From Ulva prolifera (Eukaryota > Chlorophyta > Ulvophyceae > Ulvales > Ulvaceae), in NCBI GenBank assembly GCA_023078555.1, contig CM041204.1:2318108-2382107 (forward strand): a DNA stretch of 64,000 bases, read 5' to 3'. Both the position numbers and the translations under genes were made by a program. The notes under the pieces are model-generated. The model was not told the DNA's origin, did not search any database, and was given only the letters and a program-made list of their open reading frames with translations. Each line of letters opens with the position of its first letter. The stretch's first letter is position 1. Positions 43,313 to 53,594 of the stretch are shown in pieces.

Positions 43313-45658
43313 TCATCGGAATCCACGGTGTGCAATTAACAGCTTCACACCGGCCACAGCTGCGGCTTTGGAGAGACACTCTTCAGCGTCGCGGTATGTC
43401 ATGGCTCTGTTGTCCGGATGGTCTTCCCTCTCTCTGTGCAACCAGCTTGCGAGTTCAAGGGCAGCAGATCGAGGTAGGTGCACAGTCAGCTGTGACAGCG
43501 CGGGTAGCACGGCTATGTAGCGGGCCAGAACCTTGACCGCATCAAACGGCCCATAAAGAGCCACCTTCAGATCGTGCAGGGCCGGCAGCGGCTGCGACGC
43601 AAGGCGGCGCACCAATCCGTCCGCGTTTTCACGCGGTGTGATGACAGTCAAAGACGTGAGCGCGGTCAGCGCATGCAGCGAGCCGACGCATCCCTCCGGG
43701 ACCGTCAGGCCGTCGGACGCGTCACCGCCGCCTAGGCACAGCGCCTGCATGCGTGACATCGCCGCGAGGGCCCGCCAGTCCGCGCTGCGGCCGACACACT
43801 CCCAACCACGCAGGCACAGTGCCGTCAGCTGTGTGAGGGAGCTAAGGGCGGCCAGGCCATAGGCTGGGGGGCTTATGCTGAGGAAGTGTAGGCTGAGATC
43901 TTGAAGCTGCATCTGGCACACACGCTCGAAGAATTCTTCCGATGCGCTGTGCCAGTCCATGTCCCGCAGGGCCAGCTTGGTCAGCGTGGTAGCGGTCAGC
44001 AGAGGCACGATCCTCTGAATCACCACGGCATCTGCAGAAATCAACATGCTCTGGGGCTGCTGGAGAGCCGCGATCAGCCCGGGCAGCGCTGGCGCCAGGG
44101 CGTCACAGGCGTTGCTCTCGCCGCGGCGGTCTCTCGGCAGCACGGTGCTCAGGCAGCGCAGCTGTGTGAAGGCTGCTAAGCTGCGGATGAGGTCGCCGGC
44201 GTCAGCCGCATGGGCACCGGGCATAGGATACGCGCGAGGCAGACCGGCCTGGCCAAGCGTGAGGCTGGTCAGGGGAGCGGTGAGATTGCTGAAGAAGCGC
44301 ACGGCCAGGTCGACGTCGACGCTGAACTTTGGGGATTGCCCTGGAGGGTCTCGGTAGAGCGAGCACTTCCACGTCACGGTGGCGCGCTGCTCACTGGTGT
44401 CAAAGATTGCAGTCAGTTGACCAAGCTGGGGCATGTGTAAAGGAGCACCGGCGGTGAAGCAGCGCTGATGTTCAGGAGATGTGAATTGATGCACACGGAT
44501 GTACAGAGATGTGAGGCCTTTGGCACCAGAGAGCATGTCAGCCAGGCAGTGGCACCGTGACGGTGAGTGCTTCTGGGAGGGGGTGTCTTCCTTCTCTGAC
44601 AGCCTGAGCCTCAGGTCTTGCAGCTGCTTCAGCTCCCAGAGGGTTGCGCTCAGCCTCAATGAGCGGTCCACATAGATATTACAACCTTGCAGGTCGAGGG
44701 AGCGGAGGGATGTCAGCATGGCAATGTTTGGGAGGAAATGTTTCGGTAGCATGGCCGCATGGCTTGGCGATGGAGACAAAAGAAAACTGGTGAGACCTGA
44801 GTGATGGTGCAGAGCTTGCTTCAGACACGACCAGACTTCATGTCCGACATTCTGTTTCCGCGGACTGACGCCTTCGTTATCGAAGTGGAGCGCCAGGACA
44901 GATGGGGGAGATGCTGGTAGGAAAGTCAGAGCGTTGAGAGCAGAACACGATACGGAAGTGAGAGGCATCTGGAACACCTTTTCTCTCGTGGTCATCGCCG
45001 CAAGCACCGCGGCATGGAGGCCTGTCGGGAAAAAGTCTAGCAAGCGGTGCAGCAGCGCCGGATCGAAATCAGCTGCCTTCAGGAGTCGGTGCCGCAGCTG
45101 ATCTGACAGCAAGGACAGACCTTCGAGCATGTCATCCTTGATATTTTCTGAACATGAAGAAAGCGCATTCTCCCCCAGGCATTTCGCGGCAATTTTGACC
45201 CAACCATCGATGAGCACGTCGTCCACGGCATCTGCGACCTGCAGCACGCTGCTGTGTGATCACAGCTCGTCCAGGTACTACCATCATGAGCTGACGAGCG
45301 CAAAAGAGTGCAGGCAAACGTCGACAACAACCGAACGTGGTCAGCAGTTGGTAGACAACATTTGGCTGTCGTGACGACCAGGAGCGGACGCGACCTTGAT
45401 AACGGTGCACATGTACACGAACGATCTGCTCCCAAAAATCGCATCACAGTCTGTAGTCGCAGTCAGCCACTTCCGGAAATCAGAGACTGTGATTGAATCC
45501 GGCAGCTCGGCATCCCCGCCACCTTCGGCAACACAGGACAAAACGCTGCTCCGAGACATGGAATTGACGTCGATTACGTCATAGAAAAACATTTGACCAG
45601 ATTTGATCTCAAAAGGTGCCGAGCGTGACAAGTGCACCGGGTAGTCGAAGCCTGACAT
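43313..45658 (-). CDS. BTB/Skp1-like plus leucine-rich-repeat protein
   Basis: Two minus-strand exons, 45658-45395 and 45238-43313, join in phase 0 to give about 729 residues. Exon 1 plus the start of exon 2 resemble the Skp1/BTB fold: IKSGQMFFYDVIDVNSMSRS, LPDSITVSDFRKWL, then across the splice TVIKVADAVDDVLIDGWVKI, the helix pair that normally reads VxxxADYLxxxxL. The rest is a long series of irregular leucine-rich repeats (LTSLRSLDLQGCNI; LKQLQDLRLRLSE; LTSLYIRVHQF; LTQLTALCLRGW; LTALTSLTVITP), like F-box/LRR or BTB/LRR substrate receptors of cullin ubiquitin ligases. A ubiquitin-ligase adaptor role is inference. The exon 2 part alone would start at a spurious internal ATG (45247). It is paralogous to the gene at 41362-42246. 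Confidence 0.65.
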
Positions 45659-46102
45659 TGCGATTACAGAACGGCTCTCAATTGCAACAAGTGCGCGCTT
45701 CTGCTGAGTTGCCGATCATGAGGCCGTGGCCAACGATGGTGCCTGCTGAGAATTGGTATATGGATATTACACGGAGACAGGGAGAGAGAGTACACAACAG
45801 CAGCGCAACCGCGCCTTTATATATGTTCCGCACACCAGGCCTACTGCATGTCGACGTCGTGCTGTGCTCCATAGCATGCGTGCACGGACACACACGACAC
45901 ACACATCATTGCGCTCCGAGTTCGGATGTCATGCATGTCAGAGCGATAATAATAATTCTACAAGCATGACATGGGCGCTTCTCCCAACTACGTGGTTTAC
46001 AAAAGAGTGAACGGGAGAAAACAAACACTGAAACCGAATCTCATCCGAATCAACTGCAACATACACTCACACACACACGAACACTACAACCGCACTCACA
46101 AC
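45659..46102. other. LINE 3' flank and LRR gene promoter region
   Basis: The 3' UTR of the LINE should lie next to 46102 (A/C-rich, CACACAC stretch), and the promoter of the LRR gene next to 45659. No poly-A tail and no boundary were recognised. Confidence 0.4.
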
Positions 46103-49006
46103 TCAGTCCGGCAGGATCGCGTCCTCCAGGCCCGCATCATACCGCAACCCTTGCTCCCGAGAGATGACAAGCCCAGACTTCCGATACATATCCGCATTGC
46201 CGCGCTGCAATGACACCGACAACACCCGCAGCGCCCACTGGACAAACGCGCCTTTGGAGATGCGCCCACTGGCAGCGGCCACATCCCCCAACTGACCGAC
46301 GAACCTCACGGCAGCCTTGCCCATGAAGCCACACGATTCGACCGCAAACGGAACAAACCGGAACGCGGCATGGTCAGGCACGTCCCGCCGGAAGCGGTCC
46401 CGCTTCCTGTCCTCCGCCCGCTCCGCCGTCGCACCCGTCTCCCGCGCCGCAGCGGCCACGTATGAGGCCGCCGGCGCATGCGTGACCACGACGTCCACGG
46501 CCGCCATCTCCAGGCGCGGCATGACCACGACGACGTCCCCGCGGCGATTCAGCTCAACACCCGCGCCCCTCGCGAGGGCACGGTAGAGCGGCTCCAGGGC
46601 AGACTGCAGTCCGGCGTAAGAGGCGACCAGGCGCAAGGCACGAGCCAGGTTATCATGGCGCATCTGGGTCTCCTTTGCCACCTTCTTGCAGACCATGGCG
46701 TGGTCTGGTTCGGCGGCAACACCTGCACTGCATTTGCACGGAGGGGGGGGGACGTCCGTCGGGACGCGGAATCGCAGGCGGTGCCACACCGCCAGGACAA
46801 ACATGTCGTCGCCCATGGTGAAAACGCCGCCCGGCAGAGCGGAGAGGAAGGCGCCTGCAGGCCCCCCCGAAGCGCTCCTGAGCCACGCCGCTTCCCGCCT
46901 GCCGGCCGGCGTGTCGAGGTCGATGCCCTGTAGCACGAGTGAGGCCGCATGGTCCGCGACCGCGCGCCCCACCTCGCGCTGGGCCGCTAGCAGCTTGCCC
47001 GAGACGAACTCGTCCGGCAGGTCACGGGCATCCGCCTCCCACCCCAGCAGCTCATGCAGCTCGTCGAACAAGCCCTGCCAGCGCTGCAACAGACTGCCCC
47101 GGCTGTGGCCACGGAGGGGGCGGAGCAGGTCCGGGCAGCCGGCGAGGTTGCGCTCGACCGTGCCGGCCCCCGACAGGAAAGCCGCGTCAGCGACGCTGTC
47201 CACCAGCATCGTCAGTCCGAGCCCGCCATGCCTGACAGGGGACATCAGCCGGTAAGCAAGCCGCCGCGTCTCAGCGTCAGTGGCCGAGTTGTCAGACGCG
47301 GCAGCAGCCTCCGCAACCTCCGGCGGCAGGCACAGGATTGCGGCGGCACCGCGCCACACAGCGGCCTCCGCCCTGCTCATGTGCGGCTCGAGCACGGCAT
47401 ACGGCACCGTCCGCATCAGGTGCGTCATGCGCACACTCAGGGACACACGCAGCAGGAGGAACTGCGCCTGCACTGAGAGCGGGATGCGCACGAGGGTCTC
47501 GACGAGGCCCTCGACCTCGCGCGCCCGCGCGTCCAGCACCTCGGCGACGTACTCCGGGGTGCCCAGCGGCGTGCCGACAGCCTTGAAGCCCGCGTGCAGA
47601 TCCCGAATGCCGAGCTCTGCGGCCACGGCGGCCGCCGCCTCGGCGTCGGCGCTGTGGACGCCGCATTTTGCCGGGTTCACCTCAAGCCCAATGCTGCGCA
47701 CGCCGTCAGCTTCCACGCACAGCCGCCGGAACACGGCAGCTCCAGCCGCGAGGTCGCCCGCAATGCTGATGTCGTCCAGGTACGCCACCACAGGTGCACC
47801 GGCGCCTGACGCGTCGACGCGCTCCAAGACAGGCTGCAGGGTCAACGCAAACAGGAGGGGGCCCAGGGGATCACCTTGGCGGACGCCACGTTGGCAGAGG
47901 ACCGGCTCGACGTCCTCCGGAGCGCCCGCGATGTGCAGCGGGGTCCCGGCGCCGTACGCCCACTGCGTGAAGGGCAGCAGCGCCGGGGCACGCTCCTTCA
48001 CGGCAGCGAACATGGCCGCGCGGTCGATGCAGTTGAAGGCGTTCTTCATGTCGACCGAGAACACCGAAGCGCCCTCGGCCAGAGCAGAAGACAGGCCGTG
48101 CACGACTGTCTCGGTCCCGCCCCGTGTGCCAACGCCGACCTGCAGCGGCGCCAGGCTCTCTCCGATGCCGCGGCCGTACTCGCGCAGGGCGCACACTGCC
48201 GCGAACCGGTACCAGGTCTCCCCCACCGCGATCGGCCGCGTGCCACCGTCCGGCTTCTCCAGGCCGATGAGGAGCCCGTCCAGCAGGAACGTCTCCCGTG
48301 GCAGCATGCCGGACAGCATGTGGTTGACGACCGCCAGCAGCGCGTCGGTGGCTGCGTCCGAGGATTGGCATGCTGCGCAGATCATCTCGAACGTCCAGCC
48401 GGACGGGCCGGCCGACGACCCTCGATGGTGTGCGCTCACGGCGGCCACCGCCGCCACCAGCGCATCCCGTGTCAGGCACAGAGCGGGGACATCCGGGTTC
48501 GGCTCCAGAGGGACCGGCGGATCTGCTGGCGGGAACAATGCGCGCAGACCGGCTTGGACCTCCGGGGACCGTGCATCTGCGGGCTTGCCATCCTGCAATC
48601 CGCGGCCAGCTTTGTGAATGGAGCGCTTGATGCGAAAGCATCTGTCGATGTGTTGCGCCCGCAGCTGATCTGCAGACATGGGAGCTTTGCGCCTCCCGGG
48701 CCAGCGGCCGGGCGGCGTGTCCTCCCACATCTCCACAGGCAGCCCGAGGGCGTAGTCGCGGCACCGCCCTGCCGCCGCTTTCCCAGAGCGCCGCCCCCTG
48801 CTGTACGCTAGCAGGCGCATGGGCAGGCGCATGAGCTCCTCGAAAGCGGCAACAACCTCCTCTCGCGCGCTGTCGCCGCGCGCATGCGTGCACGCGTCGG
48901 CCACCAGCTCCCACACCCTTGTGCACGACTCGGCCCACCCCAGCCGGGCGGCTGGGGGGACATGCTGCGGCAGGCGCAGCCGTGGGGCCGCGTTGGCCCG
49001 CTGCAC
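46103..49006 (-). mobile_element. non-LTR retrotransposon ORF: reverse transcriptase plus restriction-like endonuclease (R2-like)
   Basis: An intact, intronless 967-codon frame. The reverse transcriptase domain spans about residues 170-480: GLLIGLEKPDGGTRPIAVGE, VFSVDMKNAFNCID (first catalytic Asp), GVRQGDPLGPLLFAL and VAYLDDISI (YLDD at about 409). Residues 757-773 form a CCHC knuckle (CKCSAG...DHAMVC), followed by RHD at 783, RRGDVVVV and AVDVVVTHA with a downstream Glu/Lys, the layout of the PD-(D/E)XK restriction-like endonuclease of R2, NeSL and related early-branching LINEs; there is no AP endonuclease. It would nick target DNA and copy RNA by target-primed reverse transcription. No separate ORF1 is seen. 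The ORF is free of stops, so the copy may be active or recent. Truncated relatives lie at 29563 and 38489 but are diverged from it, so they represent another subfamily. Confidence 0.88.
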
Positions 49007-49081
49007 TGGCGGGGCAGATGCAGCCGCACGGAGCCCGGCCTGTCTGCGGGGGCCCGCCCGCTGCGACTGGCTACCTGCTCC
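49007..49081 (-). other. 5' end of the LINE next to the LTR element
   Basis: A short GC-rich stretch upstream of the LINE start codon. It ends abruptly at the TG of the LTR repeat at 49082. Confidence 0.4.
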
Positions 49082-49303
49082 TGTCGTGGCCTAGCTATGT
49101 AACTGAGCCATGCTCGTTGCTAGCATTGCTCGAGCCAGCGCAGCTGCGCGCAAATGCACTCACGCTGCGTGCATCCGTCTGCACATGCATGCATGCGCGA
49201 CTGTGCGCTCAGCCGTGCCATCAGCTCTGACGCACGCTTGTCTCTGCTCTGCTTGATGTAGTTGCAGTGCTCATAAGCCTTCTCATCCTTGAGGAAGCTC
49301 GGC
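49082..49303 (+). repeat. left copy of the 222-bp terminal direct repeat
   Basis: Starts TGTCGTGGCCTAGCTATG and ends GAGGAAGCTCGGC; it reads the same as 57598-57819, 8516 bp away, without any indel. It may be the first fifth of a longer left LTR running to about 50220. Confidence 0.85.
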
Positions 49304-50297
49304 TTTTTGGTGGCTGGAACTTGAAAGTGCGTATGCGATCGCTGTTTGTGTGACCGGAGGTCGATTCCTTCTGAATTTTTGAGTAGTCTCTGAGCAGGTT
49401 TGGTGGAGCTACAAGAGAAAATTACAACATGCCAAGACCTTTCAAACAATCAGATGCTGCTCGTCCAGGTATGCGTTGCTGAGTAGCGAGCGAGAGTCGA
49501 TCGAGCCGCTCACTCGACCTTCTTGTGCACGCACCCGCGTCCGCTAGCATCGCCGCGCCGTGAACCGCTGCACACACTGCATAGATCTGTCGATTTAGCA
49601 GCTGCACTGCGTGTTCACTTGTTCCTAGAGTCCTCGAGTGCAGTGTGTACGGCTGGTCCGGGCGCTCGACATGCTCTCTCATCGAGCCCCGTGAGCCTCA
49701 CCTGCCTCGATTTGTCACGAATCATACAAACGCATTGACACTGCAAACATCTGTGATTGTTGCAGCCTTTGTTGTGCATCATTGTGCTTGCCGCACTGCT
49801 CTGCATTGCCTGCACGCTCACTCGCACCGTAACCCAGGTGTCATCGCGTAGGGGTCATCATTGCACCCTATTACCAGTGACTACAGCGTCACGTAGCACC
49901 CTGACATCAGCACTTGTGCACACAAGCATCAACTGAGCTTGCATCACGACACGCACAAACTAACCTTGCATTGTGCCTCGCGTCGAGCTGTGCTCCGTGC
50001 CGCGTTGAGCTGTGCTCCGTGTTTCCATCGTAGCGTCTGTGCTAGCGAGCTCCAGCCACCGGCTGTTGAGCGTTTGTAGCTACACAGTTAACTCGCGGCC
50101 TCGCCGTAGCTACTGATTACCGCGTGCGTTGGCCCCTTGTGTCGCGCCCCGCGCTGACCTAGCCGCGTGCTGTGCAACGCGCGAGAACAGTCTATAAGGA
50201 CCACCCTCTGACACCAACTAGTGGTGAAGGGTCAGGCAAGTCGGCCTGCTAGTCCTAAGTGTACCATCACTTACTCCGGACACGGCTATTAATTGTC
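49304..50297 (+). promoter_or_regulatory. LTR/leader region of the Gypsy element
   Basis: No coding frame. A TATA-like TCTATAAGG lies at 50191-50199, and TGGTGAAGGGTC at 50221 could be a primer-binding site because it begins with TGG. That would make the true left LTR about 1.1 kb (49082 to about 50220) and the right LTR a truncated 222-bp copy. Confidence 0.4.
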
Positions 50298-53200
50298 ATG
50301 GCTGCCCTACAGCAGATGTCACAGCAAGAGCTCCTGCGTGCGATTGTACAGGACTCACAAGCTGCACGCGCTGAGTTGACGCAGTCCATTCAGACACTGT
50401 TGGCGCAGGCCACCACGCATACTGGCATTATTTCTCGTGTGAGTGAGCAGCAAGCCAGCATCAGGATTGCCCTTCAGCAGAGTGAGGATAGGCACCGTGA
50501 CTTGCACAATGAATTGCTCGAGGAGATTCGTGCTCTCCGAAACGACATCACTACTCTTTCACGAGCTGCGGCGGCAGAAACGACCGCTCAAGCCGAGTCC
50601 CGGTCTGTACTGGCAGCGGTGTCCGCGCGAGTTCAGGCATTGGCCAACGTCAGCACTGGTTCGTCCTCGTCGACGTCCGCACCATATGCATCCGGCACCA
50701 GCCTGCCCCCTTTGGTCACAGACATTGATCTGCTCGACTTCACTAGTGGGTTGCCACGTGCATCGTCCGGCTTGCCAGCGCACCACCTTCCGGTGTCGGC
50801 GGTGATGCCGCCGCGTCTGCCTTCGCAGGCCTCGTGTGCGTCTCCGGTGCCTGTCGCGGCATCAAAACCACCGGCACCAGGTGCAGCTGCGATCGTCCAC
50901 GCGGAAGACACAGGCACACGGGCAGAGGCTAAAGCTTCGTTGCTTGCTGCTGGTATCACCTCGGACGCCGCTGTTACAGAACTCATGACCATGCTTGATT
51001 CCGCAGACGATGAGAAAAATCCTACCAAACGCCTAGCTTTGGCTGAGTTTTGGGGGAAAACTTTAGTGGACAAGTCGTTGCAATTTGTGCACGGCGTCAC
51101 GGACGTTGGTGACTGGCTGGCACGCGCCCACGAGACTTCTGTGAAGTTTCGCGCATTTGCTGCACGGTTGCCGGGGGTGATTTCGGACAGGTGGATACAT
51201 GACCGCTTGTTGGCCATGTTCCCGGTGGAATTCCACGTGCGCCTGAGCGCGTCCAGCGATGCGAATCGCACCCCGGACACCTTGCTGCGTTTAGTGCGGT
51301 CCAACTTCCAAGACAAACATTCGGAGTTGGCGACAAGCCTCACTGTGCTTCCAGACCGGCACATGCAACAGCCGGACAAGCTGTTCACGCGTCACATAGA
51401 CGATAATGTGCGTGTGTATAGATTGCACAACGTGCGCGCCAAACTTACCCCGGCGCTGTACATAACGTTATTTGGGGGTACACATCGCGCCGACACGCTC
51501 GGTCGCGTCTTCCATACTGTGGCTCGCAAACACTTGCTTGAGCAGGGCATCACGGAGACATCCGACGAGTATAACTTGGGGGATCTAGAACCCATTCGCG
51601 CGTTGTGCCATATGCTTGATCGTGAGCAAGCCGAGCATTCAGCACAGCCCCGGCGTGCTCCTTCGGTAGCTGCGTCTGCGGCTGTCGCCGCGAGTGGTTC
51701 AGCTCCGACAGAGCGGGGCACTCCCACCGGGCGCGGCAGAGGTCGCGGCCGTGGCCGTGGCGGTGGTCGTGGTGATCGCGCCCCTGGCCCGGTTTGGGAC
51801 CAGCCAAACGCGAACCAACCGGTCCAGCGAGATTTCTCCCCTGACATGCTGATGGCGTCTGATCCACATATGTCAGTCAACACCAATGCTCTGAGCGCGC
51901 ACATGTCCACCGCAGTCGTGGCAGCGGTGAATTCGCATGCCCTCCAGCACGGCCGCTCCCCAGCCGTTGGGCCCACCGTGTGGCCGCTTAAAGACCATTG
52001 GGAAATGTTGGCAGCGAGCGTGGAGCCGGCAGCAAAGCCGAGCCATGCTTCGGTCGCTGCTGCCACGCGCTCCCGCAGCACAGTTGAGTTCAGTCCTACT
52101 GCCCGCGAACGCTCATATGATCCTGAGGAGCAACCTCGTACCATATCAGCGCAGCCCCCAGTGGAAGTGCCGTTGAAGAGTCTGGACGCCACGGCTCCCA
52201 CGCCTGTCCAGGACGCGCCTTCGGCACTCCCGATTGTTGCGAATAAGGTGGAGTCCGCTGCCCGCTCTGGCGCGGATGACCGCGCAGCTACGGCGGGGGG
52301 GCGCAAAGGCAGACGTAACAAGCGCACAAAGACGCCCTCCCCTGCTAGCGCCAGCAGCTCGCACGGCGGCACTACTGATGCTCTTGCTCAGAATTCTCAA
52401 GATGGGGTCATTGCCCCTCCCGTGGGTGCCAAGGAAGTGCACCCAGCCCGCCTAGCGCGGAAGCCGTCGGCACGCCGGCCCAATTTGCAAGCGGACCGCG
52501 GGGATGTGTGTGATGAGCAAGACTCCGACACAGTCGCTGCGCGCCGAGCGCACCTCGATGAGTTCCGTCGCGAAATGGCAGATCGTAAAGTGCCCACGCG
52601 TGTGTACCGCGCAATTCTGCAGTCCACGGTCACCCTTTCTCTGGCAGAGTTGGCTGCGCTCGCTGTGCATGACCGACTTGTGACGCTCCTTGTGCAACTT
52701 GCCGAGACGCTGCGTGAAGCGGACGATGCTCATGCGCTCGACGGCCCACGCAAACGCGTTGATGCTGTCCTGGCTGCCGCGCTCCGTCGAGTCGTGACTG
52801 CCCATGCCGGCGCCACTCCGGACACGATGAAAGTGTTGGCTACTGCCATTTCCACGTGCGCAGACCCTAGCGGTGTCAGCGCTCGGTGGTCCAAGATACT
52901 CTGTTCCAGCGCAGAATGGACAAAAGTGCCGGGCAAGACTACAAACTTTAAAGTTCCGTTCGCTGGCATGCGGAAGTGCACGGGGTTCTTGACATCTCAG
53001 GTTCCCCGCGCCGGCGCGCCAAATCACCCTCAGGGGTTGAAAGTCGCTTTCGATGAGGGCGCAGAACTCAATACCATCACCAAATCTGCCTGGCAGAAGC
53101 ACAAAGCGGATTGGGAAAAGGGTCACCCTGCATTCAATGACAACCATGACATTGGCAAACCTCATGGTGTTAAAATGCAACAGCCTGTCACCCTCACTGG

Positions 53201-53594
53201 TTTCCATGGGGACGCGACGCGGCATGACCATATGGTTCTAATTCACTTGCGCCTTGGTTGTGCGTGCTATCCAGTGTATTGTACGCTCGTCGACGTCGCC
53301 CCGGCAGATGTTGTCCTCGGACTTGGGTTCCGCAGGAAATTCAATGCCCCCTATCCGCCGGCATACCCTTTGTCGCAGTCAATGGGAGTAACTTCCATCT
53401 GCCTGGGCGTGCCAAAAGGATATGGGCTGTATTTCCCTAAAGGGCTTCAAAATCTGTTTCGGGGCCGCGACCCCGCTGATGCTGGGTTCTGCCAGATTCT
53501 CCATCTCCAGACCCCCTGGATGACATGGAATGTTACCGGCAAACGCCTCACGCCCACGCAACTCAGTGGAGCCGTCACCGATGCATCTCAATGA
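50298..53594 (+). CDS. Gypsy Gag polyprotein with C-terminal retropepsin-like domain
   Basis: ATG at 50298 (MAALQQMSQQEL) starts a 1098-codon frame. The N-terminal 120 residues are Gln/Glu/Leu coiled coil. A capsid-like helical region follows (WGKTLVDKSLQF; RFAA and HDRLLAMFPVEFHVRLSA types). An Arg-Gly box of (RG)n around 51727-51785 would bind nucleic acid in place of a CCHC knuckle. Near the end is an aspartic protease-like segment: LKVAFDEGAELNTITKSAW with DEGA where most have D(S/T)GA, then HMVLIHLRLGCACYPVYC and the partner motif ADVVLGLGFRRKF. The stop TGA at 53592 lies inside the start of the Pol frame. It forms virus-like particles in the cytoplasm. Confidence 0.75.
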   Translation: MAALQQMSQQELLRAIVQDSQAARAELTQSIQTLLAQATTHTGIISRVSEQQASIRIALQQSEDRHRDLHNELLEEIRALRNDITTLSRAAAAETTAQAESRSVLAAVSARVQALANVSTGSSSSTSAPYASGTSLPPLVTDIDLLDFTSGLPRASSGLPAHHLPVSAVMPPRLPSQASCASPVPVAASKPPAPGAAAIVHAEDTGTRAEAKASLLAAGITSDAAVTELMTMLDSADDEKNPTKRLALAEFWGKTLVDKSLQFVHGVTDVGDWLARAHETSVKFRAFAARLPGVISDRWIHDRLLAMFPVEFHVRLSASSDANRTPDTLLRLVRSNFQDKHSELATSLTVLPDRHMQQPDKLFTRHIDDNVRVYRLHNVRAKLTPALYITLFGGTHRADTLGRVFHTVARKHLLEQGITETSDEYNLGDLEPIRALCHMLDREQAEHSAQPRRAPSVAASAAVAASGSAPTERGTPTGRGRGRGRGRGGGRGDRAPGPVWDQPNANQPVQRDFSPDMLMASDPHMSVNTNALSAHMSTAVVAAVNSHALQHGRSPAVGPTVWPLKDHWEMLAASVEPAAKPSHASVAAATRSRSTVEFSPTARERSYDPEEQPRTISAQPPVEVPLKSLDATAPTPVQDAPSALPIVANKVESAARSGADDRAATAGGRKGRRNKRTKTPSPASASSSHGGTTDALAQNSQDGVIAPPVGAKEVHPARLARKPSARRPNLQADRGDVCDEQDSDTVAARRAHLDEFRREMADRKVPTRVYRAILQSTVTLSLAELAALAVHDRLVTLLVQLAETLREADDAHALDGPRKRVDAVLAAALRRVVTAHAGATPDTMKVLATAISTCADPSGVSARWSKILCSSAEWTKVPGKTTNFKVPFAGMRKCTGFLTSQVPRAGAPNHPQGLKVAFDEGAELNTITKSAWQKHKADWEKGHPAFNDNHDIGKPHGVKMQQPVTLTGFHGDATRHDHMVLIHLRLGCACYPVYCTLVDVAPADVVLGLGFRRKFNAPYPPAYPLSQSMGVTSICLGVPKGYGLYFPKGLQNLFRGRDPADAGFCQILHLQTPWMTWNVTGKRLTPTQLSGAVTDASQ

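Noticed and set aside
47280..48617. 445-codon open frame on the plus strand
   Set aside because: It is the antisense shadow of the GC-rich reverse transcriptase ORF; no protein features of its own.
50633..52372. Long minus-strand frames inside the Gypsy element (50633-51388, 51392-52372)
   Set aside because: Opposite to the Gag frame and Ser/Arg/Cys-rich shadow composition; no motif.
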